The translations under genes and the position numbers were made by a program. From NCBI GenBank assembly GCA_037892935.1, contig JAYXKI010000001.1:1984001-2048000 (forward strand): DNA of 64,000 bases, given 5' to 3'. Under the pieces are notes generated by a model that saw only the letters and a program-made list of their open reading frames with translations, was not told the DNA's origin and did not search any database. Shown here in pieces: positions 21,864 through 31,654 of the stretch; within the stretch, counting starts at the first letter, position 1; each line of letters starts with the position of its first letter. Source of the DNA: Phlebopus portentosus. Its lineage: Eukaryota; Basidiomycota; Agaricomycetes; Boletales; Boletinellaceae.

Positions 21864-22778
21864 CTCAGGTTGGCGTTGAGCTTCATTTTGGTTTGCACCT
21901 TGCTCACTGAGACCTTCTTCATCCTCTTCTTCATTGACGTCTAATTCTCGGTGCTTAAATCTTGACCCTTTCGCTCTTCCTCGGGTTTTCCCTTGATTTC
22001 TTCCCGAAGGTCTACTTGTCTGTTTTCTGCAGTCCCTAGCGAAATGTCCTAGTGTACCACAATTGTAACACTTGATAGATCCTTTATTAAAACTTCCTTG
22101 TGGTTTCTTGACTCGTCTGACGTCTACCTCCATTGGTGTATAGTCTGGTACAAACGATGGTTTTGCATTTGCTCCATATTGCGGCAAATGCACTCCATGT
22201 ATTGTTCTTGAAAATGCTAAGCCTGCTTCGCTATCTTTTGCATTTCTCATCCATGTCTCCAGGTCCCATGCCTGGCTCCCTGGTTGGGCTGTTAATCTTG
22301 CCAAGATTGTGTCTCGTAATCCTGATTTATACATGGACTTTCGTACTACTGCGTTGTAGTCTGGTGGGAGGTATGCTGATATTCGATCAAATTCCATATT
22401 ATAATCTAATATGGATGCTCTCCCTTGTCGGATGTTATGTATTTTCTTTACCGCATCTTCTGTTACATCATAATGCTTCCCATGTTGAGCTCTTAGGAAC
22501 CCTTTAAAGGCTTCATAATTTGGCCAGGCACCTGCTGCGGTTCCCACTAATCCTGCTACACCACAACTTTGAACATGTGGCGCTATCCACACTGATGCAT
22601 TTCCTTTTAAACATTGACATACCACTTTTGTTTTATCTTCGTCTCCTGTGATTCTATTCGCATCAAACCGCAAGTCCATTTGTGTGAGGAATGCTTCAAC
22701 ATCTTCTTTACTTGTTCCTTTAAATGTCGGTGCCTTAATAATATTCCCAATTGGGTTTGGATTTGGGTTGGCCGCCAT
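21855..22778 (-). CDS. gag: element A Gag (capsid-nucleocapsid)
   Basis: 307 codons starting MAANPNPNPIGNIIKAPTF. The central part (about residues 15-190) is a Ty3-type capsid with AFLTQMDLRFDANRI, VVCQCLKGNASVWI and the LDYNMEFDRISAYLP stretch. One CCHC zinc knuckle CYNCGTLGHFARDC lies near residue 240, followed by a basic Arg/Gly/Lys region and an acidic tail ending QPEDF. It packages the element RNA and assembles particles. The ATG at 22778 is only the third ATG met after the LTR TATA box in about 1.7 kb, so ribosomes could reach it by scanning. Confidence 0.95.
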   Translation of the reverse strand: MAANPNPNPIGNIIKAPTFKGTSKEDVEAFLTQMDLRFDANRITGDEDKTKVVCQCLKGNASVWIAPHVQSCGVAGLVGTAAGAWPNYEAFKGFLRAQHGKHYDVTEDAVKKIHNIRQGRASILDYNMEFDRISAYLPPDYNAVVRKSMYKSGLRDTILARLTAQPGSQAWDLETWMRNAKDSEAGLAFSRTIHGVHLPQYGANAKPSFVPDYTPMEVDVRRVKKPQGSFNKGSIKCYNCGTLGHFARDCRKQTSRPSGRNQGKTRGRAKGSRFKHRELDVNEEEDEEGLSEQGANQNEAQRQPEDF

Positions 22779-22865
22779 ATTACTATATTGTTACAGAGGT
22801 CTCAAAAAGGTCTTCTATCTGTTCTAATAGTTCCTGACTACTAAACCCGTTTATTCTTGGTGTCC

Positions 22866-24253
22866 CTAATCCGACTCCGAGATGGAGGAGGTTGGGCTAT
22901 CGGAATTATTAGAGGATAACTCAAATGTATTAATTTGAGTGCCTACCTCTATCGTCTCTGGATTAGTATTTCCCTGATCAGGTTCTCCGAGTTCTCCTGA
23001 AGCCTCTGAAGCCGGTCTGAGTGGTAGCGTTAAATCGTTTATGACTGGGATGTTCTGTCTTGGGCTACCTACTACGCTTTCTTCGTCTGCATCTGACTCT
23101 GGCGGAGAATCTGGGTGTCGACTGTGGTTCCCTGAGTAATCGTTAAACAGGGTCGTCGTTGGTGGAATGTCCGATGAAGCTGATCTATAGCTTGATGAGC
23201 TACTTTCTGATTCTGAAGAGTGTGGAGGGTATGGGTACCTGTCTGCGCTATATCCGCTTGGTGCTCCTCCTGTTCGTCTTCCTCTCTGCTGTCTGATCCT
23301 TGGCCCTGGTATTCTTGCTACGACTTCTGACAGCTGTACAAGGGTGTCTTCAATGTGTGTTAACGCCCTCGTAATTTCTTCGTTGTTCTCTTCTGCTACT
23401 TCGTTACCCCTTCTGACGTCCTCTTCCAAGCGCTGTAACTTTACTATGGCTTGGTTGTGAAACGCACTTTCGATCGCCGTGATCTGTTCCTGCCTTCGCC
23501 GATATTCCTTGATCGTGTCCTTGAGCTTGGTGATTGCCTCGACTCCCTCCTTGAAACCTTCCTGTAACCGTTCTGTCCTCTCGTATATATACCAGGCAAG
23601 TCTTCCAATAGCGTCCCCGCTAGGATCTGTTGAAACCAAGCTTCGTCCGAAGGCAATGAGTATTCCGGTGGCAATGCAAAAGAACCAAAGGTAAATCGTC
23701 GCGTAATCCACTAAACACTTGGTTAGTATTTTTTTTTCAGTTCTGTAAAATTTTAGTACCTTACTTTTAATTTCCAGTAGTCTCCTTTAATCAAGTAAGT
23801 AAGGGCTTGATGTAAACAATTCTTATGTTGGAATGTCCCATAAATCGCGTATCGGTATTTGGCAATGCTCTTCCCAAACTCTTCGTCAGTTACTGGGGTG
23901 CCGTTATAAATTGGATGCGCGGGAATTAGGTGTCCTGTTTCCAAAAGGAATTGTTGCACTTTAGTTACGACTCTAAGTACTTCTTGGGCCACTGCGACGT
24001 ACTGGTCAAAATACTGAAAGAATGCTAAGTCGATGATATCAAGAATCTTACTACTTTTGTTCCTAGTAGTATTGATAGATACTTCTTGTTCCGCGTGTAA
24101 GGTGGTTAATTCGTCGATAACTACGATGTGGAAGTTTAAACTTTCTTTAAACTGCTCACGTCGTTCTTGTAAATCCAGTTTGTTAGTTAGGTTGACCCCC
24201 TGAAGAACCAGAGCTACTAACCAATAGTAGATCGGATTGGCTAGAGGTACGTA
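22866..24253 (-). CDS. element A accessory protein ORFab: Met-free, membrane segment plus coiled coil
   Basis: Two exons: open frame 24253-23765 and 23717-22866, joined by a 47 nt intron with donor GTAAGG, branch TACTAAC and acceptor CCAAG, phase 0. Exon 1 (163 codons) is helical, with ELTTLHAEQEVS and FGKSIAKYRYAIYGTFQHKN. Exon 2 opens CLVDYATIYLWFFCIATGIL, one strong membrane segment, then a coiled coil (TERLQEGFKEGVEAITKLK to TLVQLSEVVARI), an Arg-rich patch and a long acidic Ser/Pro/Glu tail ending SSISESD. The whole 446-codon frame contains no ATG, so the start is a non-AUG codon or an upstream spliced exon. Position and layout match ORFa/ORFb of family B, and the exon 1 segment around NGTPVTDEEFGKSIAKY aligns with B's GPTPVEEELLALCQEY. 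Function unknown; it could anchor particles or RNA at a membrane. An env glycoprotein is not supported. Confidence 0.65.
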
Positions 24254-24476
24254 TCAGGTTTGGAGTTCAATTCAAATGTTAGAATCAGAGTAAGAAGAGT
24301 AATATATGGCTTACTACTGAAGCAAGTGTCTCACACTGCTGATTGGTAAGCGATGTCAAAGAATCAGGCAAGGACAAGTATCAGACTAGTGTTTGTATGA
24401 GAGAAAACTCCAACTCGCTTGAGGGGCGTTTGGAGAGATGAATTGAACTGCTACTCAGGATGGCTCGTTTGGCCTC

Positions 24477-24484
24477 CTTTTATA
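24477..24484 (-). promoter_or_regulatory. TATA box of element A LTR
   Basis: TATAAAAGGAGG on the minus strand, the best TATA match in the LTR, about 200 bp before the end of the 5' LTR and downstream of the LTR ORF. Confidence 0.7.
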
Positions 24485-24984
24485 CTCTACAGGTGTGGCT
24501 ATGCTAGGCTATTACTATAACTATCTACCTCAGTCTTTCTACTGACCATGTATACCTTCCAGCGCCTTCTACAAGGTGCTCCACTTGCTCCACCCTTTCC
24601 TTGTCAATTCCGTGCATTCCTTGTCAATTCCGATCGTACTGTATGTTCTAGTTCGTTCTACTAGTTTCTTGCTGTGTACTTCAACGTCTGAGCTCTACTG
24701 TTATGGTCTAATGACTCTAACACTTCCTGGTGCATACTTACTATCCTCAGCTACTCTGCTGGCGTCTATACTGGTTCTGAGCTCCACTGATTTATTCTCT
24801 ACTGTTCTATGGCCTTCTCTCCTTGGAGTTAGGACTTATGTTCTTCTTCCGACTCGGATGGCTGACTGATGCTGCTACTTTGCCTGAGCTAGTTGTAAAA
24901 GCTTTCCTCTCATCTACTACTCCTATGGATGCGTACGCATCGCTTCCCTTCTTATCACCTTCCTGATTAGATTAACTTTCCTTA

Positions 24985-25725
24985 TCAGTGATCGTCGATC
25001 TCCATGGCTTCCGAGGTTCGGTGCCTGTGGGGTACTACATCTTCTTCTGGAAGTCCCGGGGTTTTTCCCACCGGCGTTCTATCATCTACCGGAAAGCTTC
25101 TCTTGTGGAGATATGTCGTCATTCTTGTGAACCCTTCTTCCGGTGGCATTGGAATCTTAATTGGACCAATCACAAACTTGATCCTATGTTCTATTGATAT
25201 CTCTGTGACTCGTTCGTCCATAACTGATACTCCTTCTGCATCAATGAGTCTAATGAATTCTTTAACTCTAGTTATCGTATTTTCTGCTATACGCCTTACT
25301 ATTTCATTAGCTCCCCTTCTGTATGGTATGTCAATATTAATATGAATAAATTGACATTCTTCTTTATGCTTCCGCTTTGGGAATTTAATCTGTACTCCTG
25401 CGTTCATTAGATAGTCTCGTTCGTCATGTGAGAATACTGCTACCATATGTTCAAATGTCACATAATTCATATTAGGCTGTTGTATGCCTTCTTGAGTAAT
25501 GTATCCTGGAAATACTCTATGTGTCCCTCGTATATCGAAGTTCATTGCTAACACCTCTGTCATTAGGAGCGATGAGATTATTGTACAATAAATATCCCAT
25601 CCTATCTGCTGTGCTTGTTTGCATTTCTCGCAGTCGTCCTTGACTTCTGGCCATTGACTGGCTCGTCCTTGGTTAACTATTCTCTTTAATGTAGTTTCCA
25701 GCGTTCTCGCTTGTCGTGTGAACAT
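24985..25725 (-). CDS. LTR-embedded ORF protein of element A (246 residues)
   Basis: ATG at 25725, 57 nt inside the LTR, opens MFTRQARTLETTLKRIVNQG. A CxxC pair (DDCEKCKQAQQIGW) is near residue 33-36. Then comes a region aligning with the family B LTR ORF: FEHMVAVFSHDERDYLMNAG against YDHEVSVWLGDRDIYALKVG, and INIDIPYRRGANEIVRRI against VEVDWPIYYRAPSDVESL. The C-terminus is Pro/Arg/His-rich and ends EAMEIDDH. No known domain was recognised and no membrane segment is obvious. In the 5' LTR it lies upstream of the TATA box, so the copy in the 3' LTR would be the one carried on the element RNA; in A that copy has a nonsense codon. It could be a regulator or a defence-blocking factor, but no function can be stated. 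Confidence 0.6.
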   Translation of the reverse strand: MFTRQARTLETTLKRIVNQGRASQWPEVKDDCEKCKQAQQIGWDIYCTIISSLLMTEVLAMNFDIRGTHRVFPGYITQEGIQQPNMNYVTFEHMVAVFSHDERDYLMNAGVQIKFPKRKHKEECQFIHINIDIPYRRGANEIVRRIAENTITRVKEFIRLIDAEGVSVMDERVTEISIEHRIKFVIGPIKIPMPPEEGFTRMTTYLHKRSFPVDDRTPVGKTPGLPEEDVVPHRHRTSEAMEIDDH

Positions 25726-25786
25726 CTTGATTATATGCTGTCACGTGCACGCTATACTGCTGACTAAAGCAATTTCTAACAAAATG

Positions 25787-25800
25787 TTCGAGTCCTTACA
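25787..25800 (-). mobile_element. element D 3' LTR, outer 14 bp
   Basis: Last bases of the D LTR (TCGAGTCCTTACA, i.e. TGTAAGGACTCGA in element sense) separated from 13816-14222 by element A. The preceding AAATG is the A target duplication. Confidence 0.75.
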
Positions 25801-25830
25801 TCACCCCCCTTTCAAGGTTGGGCGTCCTGA

Positions 25831-26640
25831 CTAACCACATAATCCTTCTGATGACGTGAATTTATACAGTGCTTGCATGTTTTGTCGAGGTATCATTAGC
25901 TTTTGCGGAGCACCCAGGTGTTTTCGATAGAATTCTTGAATTGCTCCTTGTGCGTTCGTATTAACATCCGAGTACAGTTGCCAAGTCGCTTCTTCGTACC
26001 CTACCCATTTGACCAGGAATTGAAGTTTGCCTCAATGTAGTTGTGAGTTGAGTATCTCTTCAACTTCATATTCCTTATGTTCATCGACAATTACAGGTGG
26101 AGGCGGGGGTGGTCATCTCTGTGATTTGAAAGATGGCTGAATGGCCAGCTTGAGCAGGATCTCGTTAAAGACAGGATGAACGTGTTTTCATGTCTTTGGG
26201 ATCTTTAGCCTATACGTGCTCGTGCCCACCTTCTCTACAACTTCAAACAGGCCAAACTATTTGTCATCCATCTTCTTCATCGGTTGGATTGTCTTAATAT
26301 TTCGACCATCCAAGAAGACCTTTTGTCCGACCTCATAGGCTACTGACTTCCCAGCATGGCAGTTGTAAAAGTGCTTCATGTCGTCATTGGCTTGGGTCAA
26401 ATTGGCCTGAGCGAGCTCGTGTACTCCCTTGACATGTTTGGCAAACTCCTCTGCTGACAGGTTAGATGATGTCATTCCAATGCCCGTAAAGTCTGAGGGG
26501 TGTTGTCCCATGTTAATGAAGAAGGGTGATAGTTTGGTCACTGAATGTTCACAATTGTTGTGCGCAAACTCTACGAGAGCTAACCAGTCTGCTGAAATTC
26601 CTGTGGATGTTCTGATGCCGGACAGGGAGTGTATAGTTTG
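25831..26640 (-). pseudogene. element D pol remnant (integrase C-terminus and chromodomain)
   Basis: Minus-strand frame with stops. Recognisable pieces: ISADWLALVEFAHNN, CEHSVTKLSPFFINMGQHP, YEVGQKVFLDGRNIKTIQPM, a poly-Pro linker, EYEVEEILNSQL, LQFLVKWVGYEEATWQ and GAIQEFYRKH. These are the GPY/F-type end of a gypsy integrase and a chromodomain from a lineage different from A and B. Everything upstream (gag, protease, RT) is missing. The purine tract GAAAGGGGGG and the D LTR follow directly. Confidence 0.85.
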
Positions 26641-28358
26641 AGGGGCTGCCCTAGAATATCTTCAAATGGTCAGCAGAGAATTATGCCCGAGCTAAGGGCA
26701 TGAAGGAATGGAGGGAAATAGGGATATACAATGGAAGGGCTTGGTGAGAACTGAGGGATGTGAGAGAAGCACTCAAGGAAGAATTCCAAGGGTGAACTTC
26801 TTCCGAGATTGATAGTGGCAGTGCAAAGGCTAAATCGACTCTCCGGCTCAACTGCGAGCTCTGGACTAAAGCCGACTAACCCAAGACACAAGAACTAAAC
26901 TAACTAAGCTACGCTAGTTGAACCACCAACTCGAACATGACTAATTGACTGTGCTAACACACTGGTAAGCGACTGCAGTCGATCTCACTTGTAGTCTAAA
27001 GTGTCGGCACATGGTGTAATGATTTGAAACATGATACAATGGACGAAGGACAATTGCTGAGTGTGTTGAAATATGATGCGAGGGATAGAGGTGCAAAACG
27101 ATGATGGAGGGGGACTGAGAGAATCGAAGGATATGAGCGGGATGATAGAACTGACTGTATCCAATCAAAACGATGTGGAATAGTGCTGGGCTGGACTTGA
27201 GGAAGTGGGGAGAGGAATGTCAGGAGGAAAGGGGTGATATGGTGTCCTTTCCCAATGACACTGGAGAGGAGAAGGTGTTGCGAGACTGAATGCAAGTGGC
27301 ACACAGAGTAACTGAGTTACAAGCAAAACTGGGTGAAACAGTTCGGAACACGTAAGGAGGTTTCGATTCGGGTGAGAGAAGTAAGAGAAGCCTTTATAAG
27401 ATCACAGCAAACTATACGAATGTACAAACGGCTCTGCTGCGAAGAGAGATCACTGATCGACTGTACAGAACACGAAATATCATATATTAGACTTTAGAGA
27501 CGAGAGAGTCCACTACGAACAAGTTGAACTCGAGGTCGAGGGACTTTGAGACGATGTGAGAACTGCCTAGCTAAGCTCCAACTCAGCTCCGACTAAGCTG
27601 TCCCTCTACTATGAGAGTTGTGCTATATTTATACTAAACATCCAAGACTGAGCCTCCCATTGGTCAGAGAACCTACGTCATAAGGAAAAGGGGACACATA
27701 TCACTATCTACAAAGGAGGGGAGTGCATATGAATGGTTAAAGGGACACATAAGTCAAAAGAAACAATACTGAGCATGTCTGGAATGAGAGCATAGTGGGT
27801 TAAAGGGGATGCATATAGAAAGGTCAGAATATGAGCGAAACCTTCGGAACTAGATCTCTTTGAGCGGAACAAAGCAGAACTCGGGGAAACAACTCAGAAG
27901 GGCCTTGGCTAGCCTGACAAAGTAAGTCTGTGAGGTTTTACAAAGGAGAGGGACTGAGGACGAGGTTGCAGGGTCAAATCTCTTTGTCTGGAATGCAGAT
28001 CTGAGATCCGGAGACTTGTGATCAATGCGTGCAAACTCGATGCCGTGATTCTCCCGCCTTGATGGCTGATCAAAGAATGGTGCACATGCCATCTGGACTA
28101 TGGCATTCTTGCTAAGTCCACTTGTTCGAGTGAAACCAGTCGAAACTGAGCAAAACCAGTCAGAACACCGCAGAACTGGTCGTAACAACTCCGTACGTTC
28201 CCAAGCTTCAGACTTACTCTTCATCTCCTGGGTTCATGAAGTAGTGACCATCCGTGGTCACTCCCATCTCAATCTGATGTGTGGGAGTTTCGAAGCATAA
28301 TGCATCGCGTCCAAATTTTCTTCCGCTGTCATCTCTTCTTCATTCTCTAACATGTTCA
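26641..28358. other. unassigned 1.7 kb, possible old LTR or regulatory remnant
   Basis: No conserved protein recognised. On the minus strand AGTATAAATATAGC near 27630 is a good TATA-like site followed by CT-rich sequence, as in LTR promoters. The right end (about 28100-28358) may carry an upstream exon of the decayed gene that continues at 55349, because CTCTAAC and an acceptor-like AG lie around the junction; this was not resolved. Confidence 0.35.
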
Positions 28359-28363
28359 CTTCC

Positions 28364-29725
28364 TGTTACGAAAATTGTGGATATACAATGCGGCGTGGAA
28401 TCAGACACTTTACACACTGAATCATGCAGCCTAATCAAGAGCATTTTAAAAGGCTTCAGAGGCAGAATAGTGGTGGCAACTCTCGCCCACTAATGCAGCA
28501 AGGACCTGGGGAGGTAGCTGCGCAAGAGGAACCCAATCAACGATATTATGAAGACAAACGCGACGAGAGGGAGGACCCATACGAGTTGCAGGAAGGACTA
28601 GCTGGAATGCATATTGGACACACTCCTCCACCCAAGCGAAGCTACATGCAGATGGAGGAGCGGAACATCGCAAGATACATAGAACTCCTGCAGAAGAGAT
28701 GATATCGATGTGGTGCAACCAGACACTTTGTTCACAAAAGCCTGGTCTGTACGAATTGCTATTTGGCATACCAAAGGAGTTGGGTTCTTTCGGAGTGGCT
28801 CCTCAAGAACTTCATGGAGCGCTTAGTAACCAGGGAGGCAGCCGATGTCAAGATTTGACATAAGCTCGGACCCTCGGAACAAACGTTGGACCAACCATTG
28901 CCGAACTGCGGAATGAGTGCATATGATCATGAGGTATCCATATGGATTGCCGATAGGGACATCTATGCACTGAAGGTCTGTGTGAGAGCTTGGATCAATC
29001 AGCATCATCACCAGACTCTGTGTCAAAACACTGCAGTGGAAGTTGATTGGCCAGTCTATTACATGGCGCCATCGGACGTCAAAAGTCTTATCGAAGAAGC
29101 AACAGATCGAATGCTAGAAGCATGGGAACAATTGGAAGAAGGGGTTATTACAGTCGATGAATGGCGCGAGATGAATCACCTGGGAAGAAGATTCAGGTTA
29201 ACGTCGGGTACCGGACTATAATTCTCTAACATCGATATAGCGGCATGGCATAGAAGGGTATCTGCCAAGTTTACACAGCCGCCAAGGTTAATCTCCGAAG
29301 ATTGGCAGAGGTTGCTGATCCTGAATCCCAAGATAACGGTCAGCCCCATGATGGAAGACTAACGGCAGAAGCTTGGCCAGAGTAACAGAGCGCTGGTGAA
29401 GCGAGATCGCGGCATGTGAAGGAAGTCTCTCATGGGAGGATTGGCATTAGGGATTAACATGTGATAGGAACAGAGATCGATAGAAGCCTGACGAAAGCTT
29501 CTTCAGAACAGAGGTAGATAAGGGCCTGCCTAATAGGGAAGGAAGTAGTTGGTGGTGCTACCAGGAGTTTTGGTAGCGCCACCAGAGTTGTCAGTGGTAC
29601 CACCGACTCAAGAAAGTGGGAGTGAAACCAGCTGAAACATGTTGTCCCAACCAATGACGAGGCATGGTCAGTAGTATTTGGTAGTCGGTAGTATTCAGTA
29701 GAAACTTTATTTAAGGCGCCAGCTG
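28364..29725 (+). mobile_element. solo LTR of family B (left part), host of the X/Y nest
   Basis: Starts TGTTACGAAAATTG after CTTCC (28359-28363) and is interrupted at 29725 by element X. Its remainder is 55105-55343, followed by CTTCC (55344-55348), a matching 5 bp duplication. Together about 1,596 bp. Confidence 0.92.
28388..29362 (+). pseudogene. decayed LTR ORF in the solo LTR
   Basis: Follows the family B LTR ORF from ATG to the PMMED end, with several stops (for example the TGA at 28411 region in the first line of the ORF and TGA after LLQKR near 28700). The CxxC (VCTNCYLAYQRSW) and the YDHEVSIW block are preserved. Confidence 0.7.
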
Positions 29726-31331
29726 TGTTAGGACCAGTGTTTTCGGACGAGGTGGTCAGTCCGAGCGTACCGGAACAAGTCCCTGCTTCCTCCTTCTGAC
29801 AATGTATGATTGGAGAGTAGAGTAGCGAAGGTTAGATGTACTACTAAGAAGCGAGCTATAGGCTCAAGCTTGACCCAGCAGTAGAGCAGAGGTTCAATCA
29901 AAGGGGTACAGTTATGATTGAAAGTACAAAATAATTTTGCTGAGGGACAACACCCCGCTCAGCTGGCGCTTTAAATAAAGTTTCTACTGAATACTACCGA
30001 CTACCAAATACTACCGACCATGCCTCGCTATTGGTTAGGACAATGTGTTTCAGCTGGTGTCACTACTACTCTCTTGAGTCTGTAGTACCACTGACAACTC
30101 TGGTGGTGCTACCGAAACTCCTGGTTGCACCACCGACTACTTCCTTCCCTATTAGGCAGGCCCTAACTTCCTTCCGTTCCGAAGAAGCCTTCCCCAGGCT
30201 TCTATCGATCTCCGTTCCTATCACATGTTAATCCTTAACGCCAATCTTCCCATGAGAGACTTCTTTCATGTGCCGCGATCTCGCTTCGCCGGCGCTCCGT
30301 TACTCCGGCCGAGCTTCTGCCGTTTAATCTTCCATCATGGGGCTGACCGTTATCTCGGGATTTGGGATCGGCAACCCCTGCCGATCATCGGAGATTAACC
30401 TTGGCGGCTGTGTAAATTTAGCCGACACCCTTCTGTGCCTTGCCGCGATATCGATGTCAGTGAATTGTAGTCCGGTACCCGTCGTTAACCTGTATCTTCT
30501 TCCCAGGTGATTCGTTCCGCGCCATTCGTCGACTGTAATAACCCCTTCTTCCGATCGTTCCCATGCTTCTAGCATTCGATCCGTTGCTTCTTCGATAAGA
30601 CTTTTGACGTCCGATGGCGCACTGTAATAGATCGGCCAATCGACTTCTACTGCAGTGTTTCGACACAAGGTCTGGTGACGATGCTGATTGATCCAAGCTC
30701 TCACGCCAACCTTCAGTGCATAGATATCCCTGTCGCCAAGCCATACAGATACCTCATGATCGTATGCGCTCATTCCGCGGTTCGGCAATGGTTGGTCAAA
30801 CGTTCGTTCCGAGGGTCCGGGTTTATGCCGAATCTTGACATCGGCCCCTTCCCTAGTTACTAAGCGCTCCACGAAGTTCTTGAGGAGCCACTCCGAAAGA
30901 ACCCAACTCCTTTGGTATGCCAAATAGCAGTTTGTACAAACCAGGCTTTCATGAACAAAGCGTCTGGTTGCACTATGTCGATATCGTCTCTTCTGCAGGA
31001 GTTCCACGTATCTTGCGATGTTCCATTCTTCCATGTCCACGTAGCTTCGCTCGGGTGGAGGAGTATGTCCAATATGCATTCCAGCTAGTCCTTGCTGTAA
31101 ATCGTATGGGTCCTCCCTTTCGTCGCGTTCGTCCTCGTAATATCGTCGATCAGGTTCCTCTTGAATATATTCCACAGCGACCTCCCCAGGTCCTTGCTGT
31201 ACTAGTGGGCGAGAATCGCCTCCACTATTCTGTCCTTGAAGCCTTTCGAAATGCTCTTGATTAGGCTGCATAATTCGGTGTGTAAAGCGTCTGATGCCAC
31301 GCCGCATTGTATATCCACAATTTTCGTAACA
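29726..31331 (-). repeat. element X 3' LTR
   Basis: Reads TGTTAGGACC to TTCGTAACA on the plus strand. It carries variants shared with 53499-55104, such as GTTTAATCTTCC after the ORF and the residues W, T, S, T and V at five LTR-ORF sites. It now abuts the Y body after the inversion. Confidence 0.9.
30324..31307 (-). CDS. LTR-embedded ORF protein, X 3' LTR copy (327 residues)
   Basis: Intact frame from ATG 31307 (25 nt inside the LTR). N-terminal third is acidic and charged (YYEDERDEREDPYDLQQG, MHIGHTPPPERSY), then a CxxC in LVCTNCYLAYQRSW, a basic patch, the YDHEVSVWLGDRDIYALK block shared with family A, NTAVEVDWPIYYSAPSD, and a C-terminus ending ITVSPMMED. No transmembrane segment. In this copy one residue in the block is K instead of E (DVKSL). 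Unknown function; conserved in all B copies and related to the A ORF. Confidence 0.6.
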   Translation of the reverse strand: MRRGIRRFTHRIMQPNQEHFERLQGQNSGGDSRPLVQQGPGEVAVEYIQEEPDRRYYEDERDEREDPYDLQQGLAGMHIGHTPPPERSYVDMEEWNIARYVELLQKRRYRHSATRRFVHESLVCTNCYLAYQRSWVLSEWLLKNFVERLVTREGADVKIRHKPGPSERTFDQPLPNRGMSAYDHEVSVWLGDRDIYALKVGVRAWINQHRHQTLCRNTAVEVDWPIYYSAPSDVKSLIEEATDRMLEAWERSEEGVITVDEWRGTNHLGRRYRLTTGTGLQFTDIDIAARHRRVSAKFTQPPRLISDDRQGLPIPNPEITVSPMMED

Positions 31332-31516
31332 TTCCTCCCCTTAAGATCCACTTCGGACTGCAAGGAGAGTGTGGATCCCTTAATTGTGGTAGCCATAATC
31401 TTGCTGTTTCGTATTGTTGCTTCCTAGACCAGACTCTTCTTGTGTACTAGTGTCTCATTCCTCTTGTCTGGAATAACTGTAGCACTGTACATCCAGAGTC
31501 CTCCGCTCATTATTGA

Positions 31517-31654
31517 TCATGTGACCTGACGCACAACCCATTCGAACAAAAGTGCGGCAGTCATGTGACTTAAACACTTCCTGTTTGGATGAGAGGGTGG
31601 CAGTCACGTGATTGACGCTCAACCTGTTCTCAGAGAAAGGCGGCGGTCACGTGA
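31517..31654 (-). promoter_or_regulatory. array of four TCACRTGA E-box palindromes, element Y 3' region
   Basis: TCATGTGA at 31517-31524 and 31561-31568, TCACGTGA at 31604-31611 and 31647-31654, spaced 43-44 bp within imperfect tandem repeats. TCACGTGA is the classic site for bHLH factors of the Cbf1/Pho4/USF kind. The array lies about 210-350 bp before the ATG of the ORF in the adjoining 3' LTR. Confidence 0.5.

Larger units (their letters stand above)
14223..25781 (-). mobile_element. element A: complete Ty3/gypsy chromovirus, 11.56 kb
   Basis: Two 1505 bp direct LTRs (14223-15727, 24277-25781) start TGTTAGAA and end TTCTAACA, and AAATG is duplicated on both sides (14218-14222, 25782-25786). 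Reading is on the minus strand, so the 5' LTR is the right-hand one. Order in element sense: 5' LTR with embedded ORF, accessory ORFab, gag, pol (protease, RT, RNase H, integrase, chromodomain), a candidate decayed ORF, a candidate spliced membrane microprotein, purine tract (AAGGGGAA at 15728-15735) and 3' LTR. LTR comparison by eye finds only two differences in 1505 bp, so the insertion is recent. All main ORFs are open, so A may be autonomous and recently active. It sits inside the D LTR. Confidence 0.96.
24277..25781 (-). repeat. element A 5' LTR
   Basis: 1505 bp. In element sense it begins TGTTAGAAATTGC at 25781, holds the LTR ORF from 25725, a TATA box (TATAAAAG, 24484-24477), and ends TGATTCTAACA at 24277. 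The TATA position places most of the LTR, including the ORF, in U3 and leaves about 170-200 bp for R and U5. Confidence 0.95.
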
